Origin: Channa striata
Lineage: Eukaryota; Chordata; Actinopteri; Anabantiformes; Channidae
Direction: 5' to 3'
Assembly (NCBI GenBank): GCA_033026295.1
Contig: CM065172.1
Coordinates: forward strand, 14,193,165 to 14,257,164
Length of the DNA: 64,000 bases
Part shown: piece after piece, positions 1 through 10,998 of the stretch
How positions within the stretch are numbered: the first letter of the stretch is position 1
How the letters are laid out: every line of letters starts with the position of its first letter
Translations under genes and position numbers: made by a program
Notes under the pieces: generated by a model
Seen by the model: only the letters and a program-made list of their open reading frames with translations
Databases searched by the model: none
Told to the model about the DNA's origin: nothing

Positions 1-2788
1 AAAACTAAACGGTAGCTGGTTGCATTTTGTCCACTAAATGGTACAGCTTTTCTAACTCCTGAACCTGAGTCTCAATAGTTAAGATTTTGTTATTTAGTCT
101 TAATTAGGGAAGGAATGTGGTTTAAGTTAAAATATCTACTTAGCAAGTAGTGGTCAAATGGTCAGAGTGAATGGATGCTGGCGTGTGGTTGGCAAGCACG
201 AAGTAATTAATCTCAAATTTTAAATTTTGGCCAACTTGTCTCACTGTCTATGGCTCTGTGACATGACTTTACATCTTTCTTTCCTTTTCATTTGAACATT
301 CTCACATCTCCTAAGACATTGGTAAAGTAAATATGTTCTTTACAGTGTTACTTAAATTCTTAAAATGCAACTTCATTTGCAGAATATTGCGGTAGTATCA
401 CATCCCGTGTCTGCCTTTGTTTCCTAGCCCTAATTCCTATGCATTCTCTCATTGTGCTGACCTCCAGCTTGTGAAAAAGCATGAAATTAAACAATTCCCC
501 TCGAGGCCCCCGAGTTTGGAAACCTCTGGTCGAGTGAACAGTGTGCTTACACTCTGGACACGATGGCTGTGTGTCTTCAAGCAGGCCATTGCCAAAGAGA
601 GTAAAGTGGAGCAAGTCCTTCCAGCCTTCCTGACAGGCTGTGCAGCCATGTGGAAAAAGAGCTGTGTTTGCTGCAGACTTCCACTGCTTAACTACAAGGC
701 AGCAAAGTAATCTTGGCTTTCCCCTGACCTGTGGTTCACCATCCCGAGACCCTGAACAAATGCTGTTCAAACCCATGTTACTCAGCAAGGCTCTTTAACT
801 TCCATTTGTTATGTGTCTTGCCATACCACCTATTAAAAACTTAATAGAACACACAAAGTAACCGGATTTGGTCAACAAAAAAGTGTCCCATTTCTAACGC
901 CAAAGGAGCATACGCACTCAACCACTTTTCATCACGTTTGGAGATAAAATCTGCATTGCAACCATGGGAATAATTCCCACACACAGTACAGTTAGTTTTG
1001 GTCATCATAAGGAAGGAGGGGTTTCATAACATTAATCTACATAACATAAAAGGAAGAATGTCACTAACTGAATGTCCATGATGTCGAATATTAAAAGTGG
1101 CTGTCCAGCAGAGATAACATAGCATAGCATTCTGTTTCCCTGAAACAGGCTCCATCTTTCTCCCCCATCCTGTCAGAGATGTGGCCTTCCCATCTCGCTC
1201 TCACCCCACTTGCAGCTAATGTCAGTCGGGTTCACTTTTAAAGTCAGATTTCTTCTTTAATGACATTTAATTCTAAATTAAAATTCTATGGTTCCCATTG
1301 ATGTTGGAGATTGTACAAATAATCACAGCTCCAAGCATTTCAGCCAAGGCTGAGCTGTTGCTTTCACATTTTAATATATGGCTCATATATTTAGAACAGC
1401 AAACAAACCACTGCTTCAAGCAAACCTTCACCACAGGCATCCAGTGCAATCCACAGTCTTCAACCAGTCAACCAGAATGTTCTGTGTAAATGGTGTTACA
1501 TACTGGGGGACTGGGGGAAGGTAGCACCGACACCAAAAGACCAGTGCATAATAAATATTGAAGAACTCTTCTTAATTTAGTAAAGTATCGTGTATCCTAA
1601 GACAAAATTACAACTGAAAAAGCTGTTGCTCTGCCTCTTTGATGACGTCCCAGTGACAGTGAATTTAAAGTGGAAAACGAAGCAACTGGATGATACAATG
1701 CAAAGGACAAGCAGATTTATATTTCTGTGATCTGAGGAGGCATGTGAATAATGCGTGTGTGTGTTTTAATACGTCACCTGCACTATTGCAAATTGCTCAA
1801 CAAATCTCCTTTCGGTTGAAATTTAGTGAATTTCACAAAGCTATATGTATAGTGGAGTTCACTGTACAGTAGAGTACGCCGGCATATAGAAAACATCTGC
1901 TTTACTGGTGTGTTTAGCAGCTCTCGTACCTACAAACATCAACTTCATTTGATGGACCAGGTTAACGTTCTCTGCTGATGCAGTTGCCTGACTGCACCGC
2001 AGTGGCCCATAAAGTTGCAGAGTTCTTCAGTAATGATGCAGTAGAAAGAAGACAGTATTTCTACTGTAAGTTAGCGGAGCAGGGTGAACTATAGGGATGT
2101 GCCCAGGCCAACAGCTCTCCTGCTGCACAAGCAACCATTTCCTCAGTCCCCCCTCTGTTTAGATCAGGTCCCTGGTTCCCTATTAAGTTTGTTTCCTTAC
2201 TGCAGCCAGAAATTGTGTGAGTGTGTGTTTGTTTGACAGGTTTTATGGGACTGTATGTGTTTTCATGACAAATGAAAGCCCATTCAGTGTTAAAACACAT
2301 TTTATTATTGTTATTTACAGTGATATTTATCTTAACGCTTATTCTTTGTGTCCACCTTTTTTCTAATGTAACTTTACACAGAATGTACCATAAACTCAGG
2401 TGGACTGAGCAAATACTTGGTAATACTCATGTGTGCAAAGTTAATCCTGTAGTGTCCAACTTGTGTGAATCCAGCTAACTGAGACTTGAAAATAAATCGA
2501 TTCAGAAAATCAAACTCCTACTGGAGCCTGTGACATCTTATAAATGCAATAAAAACATAATACTAAGAAAAAGTTACTGTACATACAGTAGCTTTATCAT
2601 GATAAAGAAAAGTAACTGGTGCTGGCAACATTTCCCTGGATTTCTTTTGGAGACCAAGGTTATAGCAATTTGTTTATGGTTGTGATAATATAACTGGTAA
2701 AAATACTCATATGTAATAGATGTGGACTAATACTTAAAATAGCACAAACTAAGTTAAGTAAATGCAAATAGTAAAACTTAATAGAAAT
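1..2788. other. Non-coding DNA, no gene recognised
   Basis: AT-rich sequence with open frames of at most 142 codons (minus strand 360-788), which overlap a plus-strand frame and match no family I know. No repeat family recognised. Confidence 0.6.
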
Positions 2789-3291
2789 TGTAAGGGTTAG
2801 CCGAGTGGTGGAAGACACACGCAGAGAGGCTGGAGTATTCTTCACTCAGTGTGGAATTTGATTTACAGTGACACCCATCAATCCGCAGTTCAAAGTGGTT
2901 TTGGGAATAAGTGGAAAAATTATATACAAAAATAAAACAAAACAAACCTCAAACTGGACAAAATAAATAATAAAAATGAAAAATAAACAAAAGAAAAACT
3001 ATGCTAGGCTCATTGCTAATAAGCAAACTGGCAGCAGATCCCCATCTGAACTGCAATGAACAAAATCCCCCAGGAGCTTCTACCTCAGGCCTTATATACC
3101 TGAAGCCCCTCCTATGAAGACAAACCATTACTGATCAACACATCCAATTATTATCAATTAAGACACACTATTATATCCCTTCTTTCGAAACAGTATACAT
3201 GTCTTAAATATATAATTCTATTTTACCCCACATAAGAAGGTTAACATAAAATGTTATTAAGGGTATTTTTTTAAGACAATTTTCTCCCACA
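2789..3291 (-). mobile_element. LTR of a retrotransposon, probably solo
   Basis: Read on the minus strand, the segment starts TGTGGGAGAA and ends GCTAACCCTTACA, giving the TG...CA ends (TGT...ACA) of an LTR. It has a TATA-like GTATATAAGG at 3089-3101 inside. The 503-bp length is in the normal LTR range, and no gag-pol coding sequence lies on either side, so it is probably a solo LTR left by recombination. I could not see a clean 4-6 bp target duplication (left flank gaaat, right flank atcct), so the edges may be off by a few bases. The superfamily (Gypsy, BEL or ERV) cannot be told from this. Confidence 0.55.
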
Positions 3292-5937
3292 ATCCTAAAA
3301 CTCCCCTTTACTCCCTGTCTTGATGGTACAACCCAATTCACCCTTGCTATAAAGACCCTTCACCCATCACACTTCCTGTTTGACAGTGTGACCTGGGAGC
3401 TATTGGATGGAGATGGAGTGGTGCATAAACAACATAAGGTAAGTATCACAGTGACATTGGTTTTTGGAGGATATGAGAACAGGGTGCATTGTCTATGCAA
3501 CTAAATCAACAACTCTACTCTGCCGGCTAGATGGTAAAATAAATAGAATTGGCAATTTTAGTATGATAACACATCTACACCTACTCTCTACAGGGCCTGG
3601 GCTAGCCCCATGACAGAAATAATTAAGCAGGTTTAATGGATTTTTACAAAAATATGAAGTCTACTTTCTAGGGTATAGTATGCAGTAAGACCACATCTAT
3701 CTGTCTATTAAAAGATGAGTTTAATTTCATTGGTTACGTTTACATTATTGTGGTAATCATTGGCTTCACCAACATCTTCCACTTAAACTTAAACTAACTT
3801 AAGGGCATTACTTTGACCACGCCCATTGCCACACATTTTCAGCTGATTGGCTTATTCACTCAATCTGGACATGACCCGACGCAACTGCCGCTTTCTCTTC
3901 ACTGTTTTGTTGTTGGCCTGCATTTGGGTAAAAGCACTGTCTCCCCAGCAACTGCATACGTAAAATTTCCAACTAGTATTTTTATATAAGCCATAATTTC
4001 AAGATCAGTTTAAGATCACTAGTTTATGGACTAAAATATCAACTTATCTAAATTTAGTTTTTTTTTTATTTGCATGATAAAAGTGAGGTGATCTGTCTCC
4101 AGTCTTATTAAAGTAAAGCCAACATGCTGAGATTCACAGTGCATATCATTTTAATTCACCAGAGCAATAAAATATAACCACACAAGCAGCCAAAACATTT
4201 AAATAATTGAAGCTGCACATTAAACATAATAATAAAAATTCTGCTGATGTGATATTTACAGCTCATCCTTGGGGTATTTTCTATCAGTACAACAGGCAAA
4301 AAATACCTGCTGTCTTAGTATAAGTCCCAATTAAGAAAATATATCTTGTATGGTGCTTTCTGCTGAAAGTCAAACTATATGGGATAGAAACAAAATTCAT
4401 ACACTCTGAGCTGGTCTGAGATCTGAGCAGACTGAACCTCTGCAGTTTTTTTTAAGTTATTAGGAATCCACTTCAGGGTATCTTCAGTCTTGTAATACAT
4501 GTGTTGTTATCCATAAAACTGTTGTTTAAGTTGGTAAAGCTGAGCAAAAATTGCTAGAAGCCTAAAAGGATATTTCAAAAAACTCCCTGGATTAACGTTG
4601 TATTTCCATAATCTTGATCTCCTTTGTTCGTAGATTTACACATATGCATTGTCTTAGAGGATGCAACAGACTGGCTTGAAAGAGTTCTTACATAAACACA
4701 GACTCTGAATAAAGAACATTTTGATGGTCCTTTTACTTTTCCTATATCATTGAGTTAATATTTATGGTTGAGAAATTACACAGCCGCTTTTGAATAGATT
4801 ACCATGGAATTTGCTACAGACATCACACACCTTTACAATGAATTACAGTGACTTTGCTGATGTTTCATTTATCCTTAACATCAGGTTTACATTTACATAT
4901 TGTTAGTGACTTAAAAGCAGTTTGTATTCTGTTTATTGCTTATTGGTAAATACTAAAGTGAGATGCTGAACATATCGACATATGGTATATGTATATAGGA
5001 CATATTTACAATGTTGATGGGGGATAGGATATTTTACAGTACCCTGGTTAAGAATGACAACAGATAAAACATCTTGTCTTCACCATCACTTTTAGTTTCA
5101 GAGTCAGTATTAGAGTCACTCAACATTGTCATTTTGATGCATATCCTTATTATTTATGTGTCTTAGGTGATAGAATTACCTACAGTGAAACCCAGTGCAA
5201 TTTCAATAAAATATAGTGATCGAAGCTTGAGAGGATGTTGCTTGTACCAATCTGTTCCTCACTTTTTTTATTTGGGTTGAGAGGCATGATTTTATTTTGC
5301 ATATCAAAGGCACAGTATCTGATGTGCAGGATATAGTGAAATATTTACCTCTGATGCCTGAAAGATGGGGTCTCTTGATTCTGCTGCTCCCCAGCCACTG
5401 CTTCCTCAATGTGTGTTTTGATCTCACTCTCCCCTTCTCTCTGTGTCTGCCCCCAGCTCCAGTTTGTTTAAAAGGATATTTTATCACATGCATCATTCGT
5501 TATTTTACCACATAACCCCTGTACACTGTTTGTTGTACCTGTAAAAATAATACTGATCTGTAGTTGTAGTGGCACAGGGATTAGGTTTGTAGCTGTTAAC
5601 TACATGCAGAACAACTGTCGCTGGTAGCCTGTTAACCCCAACGCTGAAACCACTGTGCTTAATGTGCCTGGTATACGTTACATTACATTACTGTTGTGAA
5701 TTGTACTTTCCCATTCTGTGTTCCTGATTAATATTTTTTTATCTTTAAATAATATATAGTGTACTTAATAAACATAAAACAAAAGATTGATTCAAGTAAT
5801 TGATTCAGGTTCATGTAAAATTGTCAATTAAAAACATTAAGGTTACTTTGTCTTCTGGCTATAGGGGCATGACAAAGGGCTCCACACAGTGAATCACTGT
5901 GTATCATTTGAAACTGAAAATCAGTTTTAATAATAAT
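3292..5937. other. Non-coding DNA, no gene recognised
   Basis: AT-rich with no frame above 100 codons. A weak SINE-like stretch (5560-5700, tagtggcacagggattagg, then attacattacattac) could not be confirmed. Confidence 0.6.
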
Positions 5938-6175
5938 AAACATCGGTGACCTGCACAGAAACAACCTGTTTGAAGCCTTTCAGTCAGGATTTAGAGTTCA
6001 TTGTAGTACAAAAACCACACTGGTGAAAGTTACCAATGATCTTCTCTTGGCTTCTGATAATGGACTAGTCTCTTTACTAGTTCTGTATTTTATTATGTGA
6101 AGTGCCTTGAGATGATGTTGTGAACTAGCGCTATATAAATAAAGTTTAATTAAATTGAACTGAATTTAATTGAGT
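5938..6175 (+). mobile_element. L2-type LINE 3' fragment with reverse-transcriptase remnant
   Basis: Bases 5945-6090 read NNLFEAFQSGFRVHCSTKTT then LVKVTNDLLLASDNGLVSLL, a typical L2/CR1-group reverse-transcriptase segment (QSGFR..HSTETALVKVTNDLL). The next bases jump directly to the characteristic L2 3' tail: agtgccttgagatgatg, then gcgctatataaataaag, ending in degenerate ATTGAA repeats at 6145-6172. Everything between the mid-RT and the tail is missing, so this is a dead, internally deleted copy on the plus strand. Confidence 0.8.
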
Positions 6176-6550
6176 CCTGGTTTGGTGAAAGACTGGAACA
6201 AAAAAACACCAGTCGACCACACTTACACATGAACTCCTTAGACCCAATAGAAGTTTTTTAGGTTTGTTTTCCACGTACATCGGCGCAGGACAGAGCTTTA
6301 CCGCAGGTCTTTCATTCCCACCGCCGTTAAACTCTATAACTCCACAGTCTAACCTACTTGTATACATTCTCTAGTTCTTTTTTACAAACTGTACATTTGT
6401 AAATTGATTTGGATTTTGTTTAATTTTAATTTTTGCATTACATTACATTGCATTACTCTTTTTGTTTTCATTGCCTTTATTGCCTTGTGAACTTGTGAGC
6501 TGTTTAACAAGTAAATTTCCCCGCTGTGGGATCAATAAATACCTTACCTC
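6176..6550 (+). mobile_element. Second non-LTR retrotransposon 3' end
   Basis: A degraded carboxy terminus reads RRSFIPTAVKLYNSTV then stop at 6350-6352, resembling the last residues of fish LINE ORF2 proteins (FIPxAVKLLN). It is followed by about 190 bases of 3' UTR ending in the tail tttccccgctgtgggatca then AATAAA, a familiar fish LINE 3' end. It directly abuts the L2-type tail ending at about 6175, in the same orientation. No intact reading frame remains. The exact clade is uncertain. Confidence 0.65.
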
Positions 6551-7727
6551 AATACGAACCCGCCTTTTTAAAATGAATGAGCAAGATAAACCATTAGAGC
6601 CACCTCGGATAATGTGCTTCAGTACAAGTGGTCCTTCCACCAACTGAGTCAATAAAATCACAACCTTTTTAACAGTTTCAACATAAAAAATGTACAAATT
6701 ATGACATTGTAATAATAGAATTTATGGCAGAGCTACTGTATTGTAGCATTAGATTGCACAGGTGTACGGAATGTTGCTGCATATTGGTGTTTATGACTCC
6801 TCTGTTTCCTGCACACAGCTGCTCATCTCATCTCCACCTCCTACAGGACATTTATAGACAGACTGCAGACAGACAGACTTACATAACCGCAGATGTAGCC
6901 ACCCCTGCCTATAAACTGGATGCTCTCAAAGTCACCCTCATACGCAGCCCTTACTTCCTTTATATAATTACTTTTTCATTACTTTGTTATTCTTGTCTAT
7001 TTCTGTTTTTTCTTTCCTAAATAAAGAGACCACAATAATAGAAAAGTCTATGAAACATACCAGTCATCAACAGTTTAACATAAATAGTCTGTTAAAAGAA
7101 CATGTCTGGTTTGTGTAGAGATAAAAGTGAAACTGATACTGGAAATATAAAGTCAGACCAGTATAAAAGGTATAAAGTGTAAAACCACAGTGAGAGGCCC
7201 AATGTGGCCCGTATACTACAACAACAAATCATCACTTTACCATAGCAATACAAGAACCTCTTTTATCAAAGGCTTGACAGTTTACAAATCATATCTTTAT
7301 AGTAACCAGCTGTTTATGGTCAATTTAGTTTCCCTCCCTTTTGCAATTTAGCACAATAGACCAACCAAATGAGCCAAACTGTTCCATACCTGCATATGTC
7401 TGCATTACACTGTCATTGCTTCAGGCAGCCTGTAGCTTACTTTGGTCTTTAGCTGCCGTCCGTGATCTTCAAATAGTGTGTCATTTCATGCCTAAATCGG
7501 CAGTCCCCCACTGACGCAGAAAATACATGGAAGGTGGAAGGCAAACGGGAGATCACTGCTGGAAAAGTGAGGGGGGGGGGTGGAATATTGATTTAAAAAT
7601 GTTAACTAATGAGGAACAAGCATGGCTGATGAAAGATGTAAATAGCTTGTTGTTTAATTTGCCCACACACTTTTCCTGTGCGGGTTTATCTCATCATCCC
7701 TCCACAACCAGCCATCCAAAAGCATGT

Positions 7728-7728
<1 letters not shown>
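6551..7728. other. Non-coding DNA, no gene recognised
   Basis: No recognisable exon. Short CAGACAGACAGA-type runs occur near 6860-6880 and a G-run at 7571-7580. Confidence 0.6.

Positions 7729-7770
<42 letters not shown>
7729..7770. repeat. (CA)21 microsatellite
   Basis: An uninterrupted CA dinucleotide array of 42 bases. It is long enough to be polymorphic and Z-DNA prone. Confidence 0.98.
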
Positions 7771-7771
<1 letters not shown>

Positions 7772-8037
7772 CCGAGTCGGGAGAGTGTGAATAATTTAGT
7801 GCTAATGCAGAGATAAATAATCTCCTCATTTACATCAGGGGTAATTGATTTAGGGGAATAATTTGCCCCTCTACCTCAGCCCCCTCGTACACCTTCACCC
7901 CCTCCTCCTACTTTTAGTCCTGTTCCCCCATCATTCCCACATTCTGTCTATCTGCAGACTGGTTTCTCCTCAGGGTGTTTGTGTGTTCCATTACTGCTCA
8001 CCCTGCCCATGACAGCTACTATTAACCTTGGACATGT

Positions 8038-8040
<3 letters not shown>

Positions 8041-8074
<34 letters not shown>
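8041..8074. repeat. (TG)17 microsatellite
   Basis: An uninterrupted TG array. It is in inverse orientation to the CA array about 270 bases upstream. Confidence 0.98.
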
Positions 8075-8075
<1 letters not shown>

Positions 8076-8190
8076 ATTTGCATGGGTTTGTCAGAGTACA
8101 TTTCTGTGTGAGCATCTGAGAGAGAAAAAGGGAGAAGAGAGTGAGACAGCATGTTTTCAGATCCGTCCTTGTATTTGTGGGTTTCTAATT

Positions 8191-8206
8191 GTGTGTGTGT
8201 GTGTGT
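8191..8206. repeat. Short (GT)8 tract
   Basis: An uninterrupted GT run within the 7.7-9.6 kb dinucleotide cluster. Confidence 0.9.
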
Positions 8207-8587
8207 CTAAACAGGTGGGACACATTAAAACAGCTGCAGGCAGTGGAATTGACTGTTGCTCTGCAAATAAGCAGACGAGGTCAGGGACAACAGTTTTCAC
8301 ATTCTCAGACCCCCATGCGATAAAATAGCTGTACATTCTCTCACTTTCCCTCTATTTCTCCCACTGTTTTCTCCCTGTTTCACAAGCACACATGATCCAT
8401 CTCTATCCTCTCTTCTCATCAGGTTTCTCTTTAGACATCACTCTTTGTGTCCATCTCTCTCCCCTCCCTTCTCACTCTATTCCACCTTCCACTCGAGCCA
8501 ACTCCCCATAATGAAACTCTAATGGTCTGCCATTTGTTTCCGCTCTTTGCTTAGTGAGATGATGCAGCAAGGGCTAATGGTCCTATT

Positions 8588-8614
8588 TGTGTGTGTGTGT
8601 GTGTGTGTGTGTGC
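8588..8614. repeat. (GT)13 microsatellite
   Basis: A GT run ending in GTGC within the dinucleotide cluster. Confidence 0.95.
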
Positions 8615-8976
8615 GCTCAGGACTGTATTGCAGATAGGGAGACAGTGGTATCATCAGCCTGTGGGCTCTGTAACATCTCACATGGTGCTGCAGTGGCCAG
8701 GTGCCCCTCATAACTCTAACTAATGTGTCAATACTTTCCTATTAACTGCTATGGTTAGATGTAAGTGTGAGTGCTCGGTGTGGGTGTGGGTGGGTAGGTG
8801 TGTTGGGGGTGCATATGTGTTTGTGTTGGCAGGAGAGAGAGAGATAATCCTCGGGGAGAGGAGATAGATGGAATAATGCATGTTTTAAATATTATTACTA
8901 TGCAGAATCTGTATGGAATATTGGGAGGCATTCAAGCACTGATGGGACTCGGTAATGGCAGTGGTGTCTGGAACTG

Positions 8977-8996
8977 GACACACACACACACACACA
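8977..8996. repeat. (CA)10 microsatellite
   Basis: A perfect short CA array, followed by further partial CA units around 9003. Confidence 0.93.
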
Positions 8997-9295
8997 ACCG
9001 TGCACACACGCTTTCTACGGGAAGTTGACAAGCATAAATGACGTAGATTAATGATGTTGCAAACATTCACAAAATACTGGTGGTTAGTTTTTGTCAAACT
9101 CAGTCTCTCTTTTCTGATTTTGATGAATCCTCTCTGCTCACCTTTACGGCAGTCAACGCGCGTCTTCACACATGTGCACATGTATATGTGTAACCTATCA
9201 CACGGCTTTTGATTATCAATGATAGGCAGTGTAATGAGGTGCCATGAAATCAGATTAATTTGAAGCTGGGTGAGAAACCAGTGCCAGTTTCTCTT

Positions 9296-9348
9296 TCTAC
9301 CTCTCTCTCTCTTCCACACACATCCATGCTCTCTCTCTCTCTATCTCT
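9296..9348. repeat. Interrupted (CT)n tract
   Basis: Two CT runs, at about 9300-9311 and 9329-9343, separated by a short CA/T spacer. Confidence 0.85.
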
Positions 9349-9543
9349 GAGACCACTGGTACTGAGTGCAAAGGTGGGGAGGGGGAGGGAATCTGTGGTC
9401 TTTTGTCAGTGCATCTCTGTTGTGCATGCACATCTGCATCAGCTCTTCAAGATAAACACAATTCCATCTCTGTGACTAGATCAATACTTCCTCTCATTCT
9501 CTGTTGTTGTTTGTGCGAAAGAGATAATGGCCTAGCGACCCTC

Positions 9544-9602
9544 CCACACACACACACACACACAGACACGCACACACACACACACAAACACACGCACACA
9601 AC
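9544..9602. repeat. Compound (CA)n microsatellite followed by CAA units
   Basis: CA runs broken by GACACG and AAACACACG, followed by AACAACATCAACAACAGC trinucleotide-like sequence to about 9625. Confidence 0.93.
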
Positions 9603-10019
9603 AACATCAACAACAGCAACAACAAAACACTTATCATTTCTAAATTTTTCTAATTTGTTTTTTTAATTTTGAATATACATTTTTGTAATACCATGTCAAA
9701 CTATAATTTGTTACTCTGCTTCTCATCTAACCTAGTATTGTAACAGGGTTGGCCACTTTCAGGACCCAGTTAACATCTTTGTAGACAGCTTATCGGCTGG
9801 GACACAGGTGATGCACGTTTCTGTCTGGCTCATTCAGTGCAGACAGCCAGCATAGAAAATGTTTTTGTGTGTAATGTGTACCATCTTTAATGTAAAGACT
9901 CAGTCTCTGCCAGTTTTCCTCAGAAAGATTTATTTAAACATATGCAATATTTACAGCTGGCATCAGCAACTAATGATGTCACAAATGAGGGAGACCTACA
10001 GTAACTACTTTATTCAGCT

Positions 10020-10998
10020 ACACTGTAAAATCTAACAGTAATCTTATCTTAAATTTTTTTATTTAAATTTACTGAGTTTTCAAAAAATGCGCATCTCACT
10101 AGTTTTTATCGTGTTAGAATGTTATTTCGGGGTGAAAAAAGCTCTTTATGTGTTTATCTGTTTTTCAGTGACACTAACTTAAAACAACCAAGTACAGTTG
10201 CAACAAATGAGGAAATGACACCACTTAACCATTGGGAGGGAGAAATTCACAAAAAGGTGCTTAATCTGAAAACCTTTAAGAAAATAATAACATGGTCATA
10301 AATGTGTATATTAATAGGGTCAAAGCATCCTGTTGGAATTCATAAACCCAGTGCAATTGACCACTGACTTTTTTTCTGTTCTTGGAAAATCCTCTGCTGA
10401 CATTTTCTAAGTACAGATGCAGGATTACATTTTTGAAAATGCATTACTGCAAGTAAAATATATGTCATGTTGATGCAGTTCAGTGTGAAGAATATTTTAC
10501 AGTATGTGGGACTGGCATGGGCATTAGATAATTACTGTTAGCTGACAAAAGACGTGCTGGGACTGTGGGACTGCTATCTACCATGGTAGTACAGTATATC
10601 ATACCATGGTATTGTGGTATATTGTAGTATGGGTTAACAAACGATGACTGAAGAAGATTCGAGCAAAGTAGAAAGTCCTGTGTGACATAAGTTTGGAATA
10701 CTAAAGTTACACATGCAATTCTGAGTCGACCTTTTTAAGGCAACGATTTTGCATAGTTGAAGGAAGTAAATCAGGCTTTTGTTAAAGTGACTACAACCCA
10801 GATGTTGAAAGTTGAAGGCAATGTCATATTAGTTGGTCCAACTTGTTGAACTTGTGGAAACTAGATTGTATGTGTACTACACTTAATAAGCGCTTGTAAG
10901 TAGAAATACAATTCCTATATCAGTTTAATATTTTTTCAAGGCAATTGGTTTGCATGCTTTTTTTAAAGTAACTTCAACTTATCATAATTTACAGGGTG
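10020..10998. mobile_element. Possible non-autonomous DNA transposon with ACACTGTAAA-like ends
   Basis: The left end acactgtaaaatct near 10019 and the right end aatttacagggtgt near 10987 form an imperfect terminal inverted repeat of a type common in fish MITEs. Inside the right half, two related blocks about 200 bases apart (10736-10800 and 10937-10980) share AAGGCAAxxxxTTTGCAT followed by AAAGTxACTxCAAC. No transposase reading frame was seen. The edges and unity of the element are inferred, and it could be two overlapping repeats. Confidence 0.35.

Noticed and set aside
5560..5700. tRNA-like SINE head (tagtggcacagggattagg)
   Set aside because: A and B boxes could not be aligned convincingly and no clear element end was found.
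6146..6367. 73-codon minus-strand frame
   Set aside because: It is the antisense shadow of a LINE 3' end.
7571..7580. Single G10 run as a G-quadruplex
   Set aside because: Only one run plus a GG; it does not meet the four-run motif.
7729..9602. CA/GT arrays as a CRISPR-like array
   Set aside because: Simple dinucleotide microsatellites in a vertebrate genome; no spacer-repeat structure.
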